DNA of 64,000 bases from positions 169,994,912-170,058,911 of the forward strand of contig NC_073696.1 of NCBI RefSeq assembly GCF_029784165.1. The letters run 5' to 3'. The notes beneath the pieces are model-generated. The model searched no databases, was not told the DNA's origin, and saw only the letters and a program-made list of their open reading frames with translations. Position 1 is the stretch's first letter. Each line of letters starts with the position of its first letter. Below, piece after piece: positions 24,582-38,296 of this stretch. This stretch comes from Wyeomyia smithii (lineage: Eukaryota > Arthropoda > Insecta > Diptera > Culicidae). A program made the position numbers and the translations under genes.

Positions 24582-24737
24582 TTGGTTGCTATGGTGCATG
24601 TGAAAAAATCAGTGATTCCTATAATTTACAACACATGTAAAACAGTGATATTAACAAACCATTTCGACAGTGTTAAAACAAACGTTGGCTCGTCTAGTTA
24701 GATTGTACAAAATGAAGTGTCTAGTAGATTGTACAAA

Positions 24738-24955
24738 ATGAAGAAAACACATGAACAAAATCGGCCTAAAATATGTCTTTTATGTTTCAAAAAAGTGAAG
24801 CAAGGTAAATTGATACATAATACGCTGACAAAAACTATAAACAGTGCTTCATTCACGAATGCGACAAAGATAGTGAAATGTATCCCAAAGTTCTTTGCGG
24901 AAGCTGCTATATTGTATACTATAGTATGTTTTAATCATCCAGAAAAAATGAACCA
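24738..24955 (+). pseudogene. Zinc-finger N-terminal fragment of a repeat-encoded protein, frameshifted
   Basis: The frame opens MKKTHEQNRPKICLLCFKK, with a CLLC pair. A second Cys pair is found one frame over near 24892-24903 (PKVLCGSCY). The combination of an EQNRP-KICLLCF start and a later CGSCY resembles the N-terminus of unclassified element-encoded proteins found in many arthropods. This is memory-based similarity only. One frameshift and an early stop show it is decayed. The natural partner segment carrying SHGKG-like motifs may be the fragment at 29648. Confidence 0.4.
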
Positions 24956-25048
24956 GGTATAAAACATTTGAGTTTTAATTTACCTTTGTTAACAAAAAAT
25001 GAAATTAGACAGATTAAAAACAACTTTTGTCGTATTTTATCATGTATA

Positions 25049-26008
25049 CACTCCCTCAACAATTATGGATCTCCCACAATTACGGATCACTTTTGTGTTT
25101 CATGTTATTTGACTCAGGTAAAAAAACTGTAGCATGTAGCATTTTTGCAGTAAAACATACCATATTTGCTAGCATCGAACACAGAAAACATCGTTTTTAT
25201 CCGCGCTCCTCATTCATAAGGTTTCTATATGATATAATAGCTAATTCTCGAGCAAAAAATAACTGATACACAAAAATCATGGTGAGTTCTTCACGATTCA
25301 TCAAAATGTTGATAATTGATAGGGAATTTTCTATAAAAACAAGTTATTTTCTAGATGTTTCACGATAGAGACCAAGACAAGGTAGTTTCTCACAATTATG
25401 AATCACTTCGATTCAAATATGATTTTAACCAGCTAAAACACCCTATCAACTTCTATTGGGCTCTAAAGGGAATCTAAACAGTGTTGAATCTTTGAAAAAT
25501 ACTGTTCTTAAAGCACGCGGGACGGGAAAGCTACGTCAAACGGCAAAAAGTTATGATGTACCATATGGGAGCGACATACCTGGACTTTCATTCTTACTGC
25601 AACCTCGAAAATCACATAAAATGTGACCAGGCCATGTGAGATCTTTAATACGATATGAAACATGGTAATTCTTCATATTACATAATTTGAATAAGGTTCA
25701 TTAAACAAATTCATTGCCAAAAACTGTTTTTAATATGATGACTGTTTTAATATGATGCAAACTGTTTCATAATTGGGACCGCTCTCAAAAGTGATCCATA
25801 ATTTTATATTAGATGAGTTATAGTAAAATAAATATATTTTCTGAGAAATATTTACAAAACATGGAAACAAATACTAAATCAAGTGAAAGATTACATATTT
25901 CTGTAACTGAAAACATTCATAGATTACTTATATACAAAAAAAATGGCCAGAAATGATTTTTTTGAATTCATACATCTTTTTAAGTGATCCATAATTGTGG
26001 GGAGACTG
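25049..26008. mobile_element. TA-flanked miniature element with iterated ACAATTATGGATCAC
   Basis: The left end is CACTCCCTCAACAATTATGG after TA; the right end is CATAATTGTGGGGAGACTG before TA. Dinucleotide TA duplication fits the Tc1/mariner group. The terminal phrase recurs inside at about 25074, 25391 and 25791. The element at 43309-43911 belongs to the same family, with GGGTCA in place of GGATCA. No transposase is present. Confidence 0.75.
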
Positions 26009-26010
26009 TA

Positions 26011-26620
26011 ATAATTATTTGGTTAAAAGTAAAAAAAAAATCTCTAAATCTAACTAAAATCTCTAACGTCTCAATAATTTCTCATGGAAGTGTGGATAAC
26101 GGGCCCAAAGTTTATAAGTTTTAGTTATAAATAAATAATGGAAGTGCAGCTTTCAATAAAACGACTATCACGTCAATATACTCCTATACACTTCATTGAT
26201 CTGAATTGCTTTCGAACAAATAAATATATACTAATAAATAAACATTTTTGAACAAATTTTTCTTTGTCGTTTCATTGGGGGTTCCAACTCTTTCCTTTAA
26301 CAATGTTGGTGATGTAAAATATAAATATAATTTGTTCGGCCTGAATAATAAAATATCAGTTAACGAATATCACCAAGCATACATACCTTTTCATTGGGAA
26401 TGCTTCGTTTCTGCTGCCAGTATGAACAGGATTTATTGCCCATTGACGAGTGGTTTTCGACTGAGTTTTGAAATGTATGTTCAGAGTTAATCAACAAGTC
26501 TTTTTCAATTTCACTGCAAGATTTTTGTAATGCATTGAAATGCTGAGAATTCGCAACAGCATCTGTAAGAATGTGAATTATTTTTTTTTTTAATTTTTTT
26601 TTTGTGTGCGTGCATATATA
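26011..26620. other. No recognisable feature
   Basis: AT-rich sequence with a poly(T) run near 26580-26603, next to the start of the following element. The plus frame at 26248-26490 has no recognisable domain. Confidence 0.35.
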
Positions 26621-28174
<1,554 letters not shown>

Positions 28175-28249
28175 TTGGGGGTGCCTCAAAGCGCTCAAAG
28201 TTGTGGTTTTTCTACCTTCAAAACTTCAAAAAATTACCAAGGAGTACAG

Positions 28250-30832
28250 AAAATTGGGATAATCGATTATTTTTGATGCCAAATGTCTTAGAAATGCATA
28301 AAATGTCGAGATTTGGTGTTATCTCGAAAAAAAAATTTGGCCGAAAATCGACCTTCTGGGAACCGAATGCTCAATATGGAATATTTTAAAACAGGCTTCT
28401 AAAATAACTCACAGCTCACTTTAAACCAGATGTAAATTATTTTAATGTTGATTAGGTATCTCAAACTTGATTTTCAAACACAATTCTAAACACAATTAAA
28501 ATTCAATTTAAAAGGGTTTAAAAATGCTCATATGACACATTCTCTGCGAAAGTACATCAACAAAGCAATTTTTGAAATGCATATTCCAGCAATGTAAATA
28601 TTTTTCCTAGATTCTATAATACTTGAACCTTCCAAAAACGTAAAAGTCAAATCTATAGTGTTTAAGAAACTGTAGAAAATAATTGCAAAATTCAAGTAAA
28701 GTTATCAAAAAACAAGCTTTTTTGTTAAATATTTTTTAAATGGTTCCAATTGATTAAGAGTATATATTTATCATATTTTTTTAGGTTACATGACTGCAAA
28801 ATAAATGCTTTATTCAATGCCTAAAGAGTTTTGATGTGAAATTTCAAATATGTTGATTTTGAGCGTTGTAACGTCACGAAAAACAGTATCGTTTTTTACC
28901 TCATGGGAACTCCTTATATTTAATCAAATTAATATTTCGTTTCCTCTTCATACTCAAAAATACCTTTAATTTGACACTAAAAGATCTTAGCAAGATTGAA
29001 TACAACTTAAGTCACAACCGGGTTTAGTTTGCGTTGTAACGTCACGAATTTTTTTTCTACCCATATGGTATTCATCTATGGTATTCTAGGTCTGGTATAC
29101 TATGGAATTCAATGTCTGATAACATATTTGTTGCGTCTCAATTACTTTACGTCACATCTTTCATACAACTGAGAATAAAATTTGTAAAATGGACTAGTGT
29201 TTTTAATCATTAAACTGTGGGTCATCCATGAGTAACGTTACAATCTAAAAAATCTTAATATGTATTATTATATTTAAAGGAAAAAGTCTGACCTGTGTTG
29301 AAAATATCAGTATCATTCAGTGATTACGGGTCATCCACAAGTTTTTACACGGTTTTAGACGCAGCCATTATACAAATTAGATTTTCTTACTTAGGTCTAG
29401 CTCCTTTCCCAGGAACAATTAGTTTTTTTTTTATTTTTTTCTTCTTTCCAAAATAAGTGTATTTTTAGGGTGCTTTAAATGTAATAATGTTCCTAAATGC
29501 TGAGATTTTTTTTTAATTTAACAATGACATTAATTTTAAAATTATGCGGGAATTATTTTAATGAATTCATATAAATATCTAGGTAACTTTTCGTCTAAAA
29601 CCTAAACATAAAGTGATGGAGCGACCAGCAAGTTTAAAAACCAATATATGCTGCGAATGCTTGTACACCTAACCAAGAAGTACAATAAAAGTTTCACAAG
29701 GAAATTATTTTGCACTTCTCACGGAAAGGGTAAGTGCATTGCAATTGATGGAAGAGCAAAAATGGTTATAAGGGAACATTCGTATATTACAAAACACGTT
29801 CAGGGAATGGAGGGTATTCAGCGAAGTGTTACTCTACGTAAGGCCACCATGCAAAATTGCGTTACGTGAAGATGGAGGGGTGTTGAAAATTGCCATCTTC
29901 CGCGTTACGTTTCGCATGTTGTTCCAATAGAAAAAAACCGTTGCCGCAAGGTGACCGTATTGATGAAATTAATAATGCTAGAGGCTTCGTCCGCATCGTT
30001 CAAGCCAATCCGCCGAATGTGAAGGTTATCGAAATTACATAACGTGACGTAACGGAACGGCATTTAGGACACATTTGTAAACTTGTTTTATACATAAATG
30101 TGAAACAACTAGAAGAAAAATAAATTGAATATGTTTTGCACATAATGTCATATGAGACACTTTTGAGATTATTTACAATACATACGTCACTTATGAAAAG
30201 AGTTGCCATCATCATAACTCACATTCCTTCACTAAATATCATTAAATTTGAGTTTGGTTCTGCATTTTCAAATGTTTAACGCCAAAGTGAATTTGTTACA
30301 TAGTTTATGGTCAACCCCTAAACCAAGTACATAAAGTAAAAGTAGTATTTGTTATCAAATCATGGAATAAGAAATCGTTATAAAATTCCAAACAGAGCAG
30401 GATTTGTGAGTTTTGTAAGGAAAGTCCGGACACCTCAATTTCTCGCGCGTTGTAACGTCACGCTACATTTTCACACTTTTCAGTTTCCTACTATGATTCC
30501 TTTTTCCTATTTAATAACAATAAATTCCATTGTAATTGTTTTTGGAACCACCCCAGTGAAAAAATAAATGAACCACCCTGATAAAAATCAAGTTTGAGAT
30601 ACCAAATGAACATTAAAATAATTTACATCTGGTTTGGAACGAGTTGTGAGTAATTTAAGAAGCCCGTTTTAAAATTTTCCATATTAAGCTTTCGGTTGCG
30701 GCTCATTGGTATGATACGGGCCAGTCCCAGAAGGTCGATTTTCGGTAAAATATTTTTTTTTTAGATAACACCAGATCTCGACGTTTTATGCATTTCTAAG
30801 ACATTTGGCATCGAAAAAAAATCGATTTTCCC
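28250..30832. mobile_element. 2.6-kb inverted-repeat element
   Basis: The left arm (about 28250-28490) and right arm (about 30580-30832) are inverted copies; for example CCAGATGTAAATTATTTTAA near 28428 and its complement near 30616. GATGCCAAATGTCTTAGAAA near 28276 pairs with its complement near 30800. The 2.1-kb interior contains GTTGTAACGTCACG at about 28865, 29034 and 30448, and a fragment of an element protein at 29648-29869. The right arm ends about 155 bp from the last cadherin exon. Confidence 0.75.
29648..29869 (+). pseudogene. Element-protein fragment with CTSHGKG motif
   Basis: The frame includes LFCTSHGKGKC and IDGRAKMVIREHS. A Cys-Thr-Ser-His-Gly-Lys-Gly stretch followed by Cys and (G/D)GRxK resembles a conserved block (SHGKGxCDxIGGxxK) that I recall from unclassified repeat-encoded proteins of insects and cnidarians. 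Only about 60 codons are readable; the flanks are full of stops. It lies inside the inverted-repeat element 28250-30832 and may be the residue of its original protein. Confidence 0.35.
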
Positions 30833-30987
30833 ACTTTACTCGATGATTTTTTTTTTCATGCAAACATTGCCAAAAATTATCATGAAAAATGTAAAAGTAA
30901 TTTTAATAATCAAAACGAAAGATCCTTTTGAAAAATTACGCGAGTATTTTTTGTTACAATATACTGCTTTCTGGCAATTTTATCTAT

Positions 30988-32461
30988 TTATGTAACATAC
31001 TTACTTTTAATTGTTGCTGCATATAACTCATGTTCTCGCTCTAAGCTTCCAGCAAGTATCGTCGATGCACTGGCACTAATAGAGCTGCTAGACCCGCGCG
31101 AACTTGTTGTGATATCCAGGGTTTTCTTATTCGCACAGTTATTGCGATTGTCCACTGTCAGCTGATCATTATTGATAGTTTTGAAAGATAAATTTTTAAA
31201 GTAAATACAAGTAGTATACACAGATAGTATAACAAGAGTACAAATAATTACTAATCCACTTATAATACTAGGTGTCCAAAATATAGCTTTTTCTTCAGTG
31301 CGTTGATAATCAATCAACAATGGTATAGCTGTTTCTTTAGGTGGTATTCCGGAATCAATGGCAACTGCTTGCAAATGCAATACTTTTCCAGTTGTAAAGT
31401 TTTCTTTTTGCCATATTTGACCCTTAGAATCTATATGGAAAAACCTTGAATTCTCACCGCGAATAAAGTATGCAATCTTATCATTAACATCTCCATCAGC
31501 TGCTTCTACCCTACCTATAACTAATGGGAAAGACTTCGCACTATTTGAGACTTTGAATGTATATTGAGGCCTCCTGAATCTAGGTTCCCAATCATTCACA
31601 TCTACTACTTCAACCATAACTTCCGTGTACTGTTTGTTTTTACCATCATTAAGTTCTACAGTGAAAATATGAAAGGGACGTGTTTCGTAATCTAGACGAT
31701 TTTTTAAATAGATATTTCCGTTGAAATCTATAGAAAAATAAGTAAATTCGCTGGCATTAAGAATTTTGTAACTCAAGTCATGCAATGTATTATTTGTAGA
31801 TAAGTTCAATATGGTATTGCCAGGATTATAGTTTTCTCTAATTTTGATCTTATAACGAGGCTTCAAACGAACGTCATTGTTCAAATGATTTTCAATTGTG
31901 GGTTGAGAAATAATAACAGTACTCAGAGCATATCGTTCAGTATTATCCAATTGTGCTGCTTTCACTACCAACTTCGTGGAAATCGGTCTATCTAATTGTT
32001 TAGCGATTTTCAAAACTCCACTTTTAGTATCTATAATGAAATACTCTGACATGAGGGAAGGAATAAGCGAAAATTGCAAGGATGCATTTATTCCATAATC
32101 TTTGTCAACTGCCTTTATGGATTCAGGGTGCAAAAGAACCGTAGAACCAATCACGCTACTATGAATAGTTCCATAATAAACATCTTTGCTAAACTGAGGG
32201 TTTTGGTCGTCAGCATCTAAAACTAAAATCGTTACTGTTGTGTCTGATGATTTTGGAGGAATTCCTTGGTCTTGGGCGCGTAATTGTACAGACAAAATCT
32301 TGTCCATTTCGTAGTCAAGCTCACGTTTCAAAATCAATGATCCTTTAAAAGGTGACGCAAAAGCAATGAAGTTTGAAAATGGTCCCGGCAACACTCTATA
32401 TATTATCGTCGAATATGGACCGGGTTGATCCTGATCCACAGCATGAATAGTCTGTAATATT
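30988..32461 (-). CDS. Cadherin gene, large exon: repeats 2-5, membrane segment, tail
   Basis: The acceptor TTCAACAG before 32461 lets the two leftover bases of the previous exon complete an Arg codon, then ILQTIHAVDQDQPGP, which is the expected start of a cadherin repeat. Four extracellular repeats follow, with calcium-site motifs DQDQPG, LDYE, DADDQNP, VDKDYG, LDYE again and DVNDWEP. A hydrophobic helix (IISGLVIICTLVILSVY) lies near 31200-31265. A Ser-rich cytoplasmic tail of about 60 residues ends at a stop at 30988. A consensus donor AAAAGTAAGTATG at 31005/31004, 15 bases before that stop, suggests the transcript may instead splice onward. The protein is a calcium-dependent adhesion molecule at the cell surface. 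The N-terminal region recalls the Cad99C/PCDH15 arrangement, but I cannot name the orthologue. No frameshift or internal stop. Confidence 0.93.
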
Positions 32462-33513
32462 CTGTTGAAGTTTCGAATATATTAATACCTAAAGATCTAA
32501 ACACTAGCTTCAATTGACCCAAAATGGAGTAAAATTATACATAAAATACTACCCTGCACTGATTAATTTTGAATAATCAGAATTTGATGCTTTTTGTAAT
32601 AAGTGTTTAGCGAGAAACGGGAGTGAAGGATTATTTCTTCATGCAAAGAGAAAATCAGCTAACAAGAGATAACTTAAATCCGCAGACAGACATCCAAGCT
32701 GAGTTCCAAACTTGTGTAAAGATTTTTGTAGTAGCAATTCGTAACCAGATAGCGCTACCAGTGACGCCAGCCTCATACACCAGCGAAAAAAATGTATTGT
32801 AGCGATAAGGTCACCAGGTGGCGCTAGTATACAAGTGATTTATAACGCAATTCTCTTTGAAAATTTACACGGAATTTCCGATCAATTTTGTTCTTGCTTG
32901 GACGTCTGTCTGTGTTAAATCATTTCTCAAATGAAGGTAGAAACTATATCGCATAGATGTTGTTGAGAATAGTGAATAAAGGTGCACAAAATGAAGAAAA
33001 AAACCGGAAAGGAACGGAGCTGAATCGGCTAGACGATTTGTTCATCAGTATCTCCAGGGTGTCAAAAATAAACTAGTTGGTAGTTTATTTATAGTAAATT
33101 TGCATTTCACTACAAAAAAAAAACTATACCAGACGGCAGTGATTTCAAGTTTTGCGTTGCGCACTCGGGCAGCACCATACGAAAGCTGGGACAAAACCTA
33201 AGTCTTTTTTGGAATTAAAATTAAAATCGATCTTCTGCACTAGAATGCCAGCAGACCAAGAATCAAGCATAGACTCTAAAGAATTCGTATGTTTTGGCAC
33301 GTCGTGAGGTAGGGGAAGTTATGATTTAAAATTTGATAAAATTAGCAAACATATATGGTACGGCATGTTTCTACGTACCAAATCATGTGTTTCGCGGCAG
33401 CTTTCTATGACGAAAGCACATTTTCACAAATCCGTGAAGCAAAATTGAAACCATGCAAGATGCATTAAACGGTATGTTGGCGACGGCGTAAAATGTAAAA
33501 AGCTGTCGTGAAA

Positions 33514-34287
33514 GGGAACATACTTAAATAACGTAGCATTTTTTTCATGATTTTCAAACCCCCCGTCCCCCCTCGTAGCATTTGGTCACAAAACTTTATT
33601 CCCCCCAGAAAAAACGTAGCATTCGATTAATGCCCACACCCAACGCCCCCCCCCCCCCCTGTGGTTTTCAGAAAAACGTACAAAAATACAAATGGTAACA
33701 TACAAAAAAAATTACTTGAAAAAAACACCATGTCTAATTCAATTTCTTCATCACTCACATCATACGCTTGTGACAGCATTCCATATGATGTTAACTTCGC
33801 TCTGGATTAATTCTTCTGCTTCGAAGGGTTTCTGTTTTGGTACGAGAAGGAAAGATGTTTATACCAACTTCGCGTGATCTACTTCTGTATAAAACACATA
33901 AAATGGTCCAGAATTCTCAAAAAAACTTACCAGCTTTGAAAAGAAACAAGTATCTTGTAATTTCACTATCAAAAGCCACAAAAAACAACGATTTTAGTTT
34001 TCAAAATATATTGTGTGTTTGAAAATCCAAGCGATTGTTTATGTAGCAGAGCTTTCAGGAGATTTCAGAATGCCACAATTCAAAGACTTTGACAACTCTT
34101 GCTGCAAAACTTGGTGCAATGATCTAGAGTATTTTTAGTATACATTTTCCCTGTAAAAAATCGGCCTTTCAAAATAAATGCTACGTCGATTTTAATCAAA
34201 TTCCTTCCCCCCCTCTAGTCACAGCTTGTCATAAAACTATGATGTCCCCCTCCCCCCATTAATACTACGTCATTTAAGTATGGTCCC
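33514..34287. mobile_element. Miniature element, GGGAACATACTTAAATAACG ends
   Basis: The left end GGGAACATACTTAAATAACG is inverted at the right end as CATTTAAGTATGGTCCC. Just inside each end is a C-rich block (CCCCCCGTCCCCCC at 33561, CCCCCTCCCCCC at 34245) next to GTAGCATT and ACTACGTC. A poly(C) run of about 15 lies at 33644. The element at 57938-58521 is related. There is no coding capacity. Confidence 0.7.
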
Positions 34288-34594
34288 ACACTAATTCACG
34301 TTGATGATGAATAAACGATTCTGTAATCTATTCAAATCCAATGAATCATGATCAATACGATAAGAATGGGTATGTGTATGTGTGTGAAAAAGTGACTTGA
34401 ATCATTTTATGCATGGCGATGAACCACTATCCAAACAACAAAACGATCCTACCAACTAATCCAAGGACACCAAATCGCTCAGAGTTGACTTGAGTAGTAA
34501 AAAGAAATTCGATTTCAGAACTAAGAGATCTAGATCAAATAGTAACCTAGAGCATTATATGTTGTACATAAATGTACAGTAAGGTACACGGTAT

Positions 34595-34836
34595 GGTCCC
34601 CGTGGTTCTGCTAGCTCTCCCACACGGTTGTAATATCGGGTTCGATTCCCGATCGAGTCGAGGATCTTTTCGAGCTGGAATTTTTTTTGACTCAGCACTG
34701 GGGCACGGTGTATTGTTGTACTTATCCTACACATGCAAAAATGTGCCAAAAGCAATATCGATAACGAATTCTCTCAACTAATATAGTTGATCGAAACCGC
34801 TATTAGCCCCAAGCCTAAGCGTGCGATATTGTTTTT
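34595..34836 (+). mobile_element. tRNA-derived SINE, family 1, A-box deleted
   Basis: The same family as 21203-21458. It is flanked by an exact 13-bp target duplication, AGGTACACGGTAT (34582-34594 and 34837-34849), as expected for LINE-driven retroposition. Compared with the other copy, 20 bases containing the A-box segment (TGGTTAGCGAAGTCGGTCGG) are missing between GGTTCTG and CTAGCTC, while the B-box GGTTCGATTCC is kept. Confidence 0.9.
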
Positions 34837-34849
34837 AGGTACACGGTAT

Positions 34850-37800
34850 TGTTTTCCACAGGTTTCATTATACACGGCTTTTTTAACGACGATTTTATTT
34901 TTACACGTTTTTTGTAGCACGATTGTTCGTGTAAAACAGTTACAGTAAGTAACAGTAACGGTAACAGACCATAGTAGGGTATTTTATACACAGTTACATT
35001 TTTACATGTTTTTTTTTTACACGATTTGCTTACGACGTTTTTCCAAATAACGCGGTTTATCTTACGTCTTTTTTTCCAAATAACGCGGTTTTTTTGCATG
35101 GTACGTGTCCATCGCGTAAAAAATACTTCACTGTACAAAAAATCCAGCCTGGCAATTTTCCTGAAAACATCAAACCTCTGTAACTTGAATTTAAGAAATT
35201 AGAAATTGCATTCCAATAAATAGGTAGATTTCTAGTTGAAATAATTAAAAGTTTTGACATGATGTGCAAAATGGTAAATCGATCAGCTTTATTATTTTCG
35301 CTTAACACTTAAGGCCTCTAAATCATGACCTTAAAAAGTTTGAAAATATTTTCTTGAGCGTCTTAGTAGAATGATATACGAAATAAAAAAAAAAAGAATT
35401 ATATATTTCCATTGAACTCTACTACAAATTCGAGAAGTTAATATTGAAAATATAACTGGTTCGTACAGATACGTATTTCAAATATAACTTATACGTATAC
35501 GACTATTCACAAACTGACGGCGCTGCCGCCGTACGCTTATCGACTAACAAATATTATTGTTTTTTTTTAGGGGATTTTAACCGTGGCGGTCATTCGTTCC
35601 TATAACAAATATTAGGATGCTCAGAAGTCCTTTATAGCTGGTCGCAAACAATGACCAGCTTAGGCGGGAAGCGCAGATAATGTCTAATTGTTTCGACCGA
35701 AGCGCGCCAACTGGCTTTGCTCGGCACTCACGGCATCGCGGGCAGTCATTTCCTCTATAGTACGGATAGTGTGATTCAACACTTATATTTGCCATCAGTG
35801 CTTATGTGGACTGGTAAAGAGCAAAGCGAAATCCCTGTTTTTATTTGTAATAGGTAATTATAAAATTAACCCCCTAATTGAAGTTAGGTAGTGAATTATG
35901 CCGTCGGTTGTATACCGTACCATGTCTAGGGAAAAAGATTGAATAACCATTAAGGGTGGTCTTTGTTGAGGAGCGTAAATGAGTGGTGTTTATAAATTTC
36001 TAAACTTTAGCTACGTTTAACTTCCATAAATCATTAACGGGGCGGAGCAGGTGAATGTTATCCAAAATTATTTGTCATATTTTTTCGAAACCAAGTGATC
36101 TAGATCAGTATAAACTGATCTAGACCCAATATGCTTTGTTAAAATGTAGATCACAATCAATCGAACAACTTTTTCGAAGACATCAATATTTTATAACTTG
36201 AATTTGAGAAGTTATGGGGTTTTGTCGATCAAAATTCATAATCAGCCCCAGTCAGTGTTGTTAGTCTCACCTATAAACAACATGCAATACCGCAAGTGAG
36301 GTTCTCGTTGCTACCGATATCACATACTGGAATACTCTCCATTCAAGCTATTACTCGTTTTTTTTCGCTATCTTCCTTGCTCGCATTCTCTCCCGAGATC
36401 ATATACACACAAGCGCGCCTACTGTACTCCCCTACTCGCGAGCCATCCAGCCGAAGACAATTTCTTCATGATGCATTGCGATGGTTGCGGAGGGACAAAA
36501 AAAATATGTCAGATAGGATAACAGACTACTTACGTAGTGGTTTGCGTCGGCTGATTTTACATTAGACTGTTGTAAAAAACTTACCAAGCAGTTCGATACC
36601 CTACACGTTCCAGTATGCGATACTTTACAGACACTGGATAGTACAAGCAAAACTGGGTAGTTGAAAAAAGCGTTTTCGTTTCGAAGCCTGTTTTTTCAAG
36701 CACTTCTCCTAGTCGAGCAATTTTAGTCGAGTACTCCTGCTCGCGTGTTCGCAATCAGGATCTCGCGTACTCTTTCACAGTCGCTGAGTAGCAAGACAAA
36801 AGAGTTTTTTGCGTGCCAGTGCAGAAGCAGCAGCTACTCCTGCGAGTACATGAAGAAGAAAGAGTATCTCGAGAGCATGTGTGCAAAAGATTTGAGAAGC
36901 GTAGCATTTGTCTCGTTCTCAAGCAGAAAGGAGGAGACAGGTTTTGTTTCTCGCTCGCTGGCCCCAGTGTGCATCGTGTCGAAAATACGAAGACATTCCA
37001 CTGGCAGGCAATTTATAGCACAAAGCCAAAACCGAAGCTAACATTTATTTGTTCCATTTGGGGCTCCAAACAATCTTAAATTATTCAGAAGTCGATTGCT
37101 AATGTCTCTGTTCCGATTACTTTGTGCCACCCTAATATATATAAATAAATAAATAAATAACTAGAAATATATATATATGTAGCCTTGTAGCCTTGTGTGT
37201 GTTTATTCTAAAGAAGTGCCTTCATTCGAGGAGGTTACAACATGTAGCATGCGACTGTGTTGGTATGTTGACAGTTTGATCACCAACATTCAGAACGCAA
37301 CAATGTTTTACAATGGGGAACATTGAGGATATCGCGACTAAATCGATTACCTCGGCTGCAAACAATTGCAGTAGACATGCCTCTAATCCGATGTTTAAGG
37401 ATTCGAACACCACAAAAGCCATTTCGTATTACTTTCCGCTGCAAGCTGAAGACCGAACACGCAACGCCATCGGCTTACATGCAAGCCAAGTGGTTGTGAC
37501 TTCGGTACATGGCGCGTTCGAGAAGGCGCATGACAATCTCATCCAACGAGCAGATACCCGAAATAACGCGAAGTCAAAAACATTCGCCCTGATGGTTGCC
37601 GAAGTTGTCGAAGTCGTGTTTCATGAACCCAGTGTCCTGGTGTTTTTGTTGACACTGAATTTTAATGAAAATAGAATCGATGGAATAGTTTGCAACACAC
37701 ATGCGGCTTTATACTGTGTTTCGACATGCTTGACCAGAACTGGTGGCACTAGCCGGAGACCGCAACTTTCTGGGTAGTAATAATTGCGCGATAAATTGAA

Positions 37801-37974
37801 GTCTAGATACGAAGAACTGCATGCACCTTAGCGCCGCATAGCGCCTTTAGCCTCCTGAACAAGTTTGCTGAACACCGCAACTTTCTAGCAGGTCGGAATT
37901 GTGAGATTAGTTAAGTTCAAAATACGACAAATTGTGTGCCCACTAGCGCCATTTAGCGGTAAAATTTCAAACTG
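34850..37974. other. Intronic, largely unidentified
   Basis: About 3.1 kb within the cadherin intron. It contains iterated ACACG/CACGTTT-like phrases near 34870-35100, a relatively GC-rich block at 36270-37060 with CTCGAGCA/TACTCGCG phrases, a TAAA run near 37141-37162, and a TTAGGGTGGCACAAAG-type terminus (reverse strand) near 37118-37133. Open frames such as 36296-36565 and 37313-37777 show no known domain. Confidence 0.4.
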
Positions 37975-38047
37975 AATTGGCCACCATTGGTGTAACGGAA
38001 ACACATCTGACCGGAGATTGGAAGTTGTGGGTTCGAGTCCCACCTGC
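37975..38047 (+). mobile_element. tRNA-like sequence (SINE head or tRNA pseudogene)
   Basis: A perfect T-arm GTGGG-TTCGAGT-CCCAC includes the B-box GGTTCGAGTCC. A D-arm-like GTGT-AACGGAA-ACAC precedes it. The anticodon stem ATCT/AGAT leaves a six-base loop, and the outer ends do not pair as an acceptor stem. It is therefore not a functional tRNA, but a tRNA-derived repeat or pseudogene. Confidence 0.6.
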
Positions 38048-38183
38048 TGAACTATATTTTTCGTAGTTTCTACAATCATATTTTCAGTTAATTTGATTTT
38101 CTATCTTCATTACTACATTTACTCCTTAAACAAAATTATATATATATATATACATACCTCATGAATAATACTGTAATACATAC

Positions 38184-38296
38184 CTTGTTCCAATTGCTGT
38201 AGTTTCTGATATATTAATTGAATATGGAGCACCGATCCATTTTGGTGAGTTATCATTTTCATCGGTAACATGAATATTTACGGGTATGAGGAAACT
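38184..38296 (-). CDS. Cadherin gene, 113-nt exon joining repeats 1 and 2
   Basis: The acceptor is TTTACAG and the donor AAG then GTATGT. It starts in phase 0 with SFLIPVNIHVTDENDNSPKW, ending repeat 1 with the canonical DENDNSP calcium-binding linker. It then starts repeat 2 with APYSINISETTAIGT. Its two trailing bases combine with the first base of the exon at 32461. Too short to stand out as an open frame alone, but the family motif and both splice sites are unambiguous. Confidence 0.92.

Larger units (their letters stand above)
32462..38183 (-). other. Cadherin intron (5.7 kb) filled with mobile DNA
   Basis: The splice phases of the flanking exons match (two bases plus one). Contents that I can name are the miniature element 33514-34287, the SINE 34595-34836, a tRNA-like sequence at 37975-38047 and simple repeats. 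The sections 32462-33505 and 34850-37970 contain only short frames without known domains. Confidence 0.85.

Noticed and set aside
33640..33660. Poly(C) and poly(G) runs (33644, 56757, 58413) as quadruplex elements
   Set aside because: They are single homopolymer runs inside miniature elements, prone to sequencing error. No spaced G-tracts support a defined quadruplex.
36296..37079. Overlapping 70-98-codon frames in a GC-richer block
   Set aside because: Several frames are open at once, which reflects base composition. No motif was recognised.
37313..37777. 154-codon plus-strand frame
   Set aside because: Moderately long and of normal composition, but I see no domain, no splice context and no second copy. 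It lies inside an intron on the opposite strand.
37885..38079. Minus-strand frame containing QVGLEPTTSNLRSDVF
   Set aside because: This is the reverse complement of the tRNA-like sequence at 37975-38047, a well-known false-positive protein.
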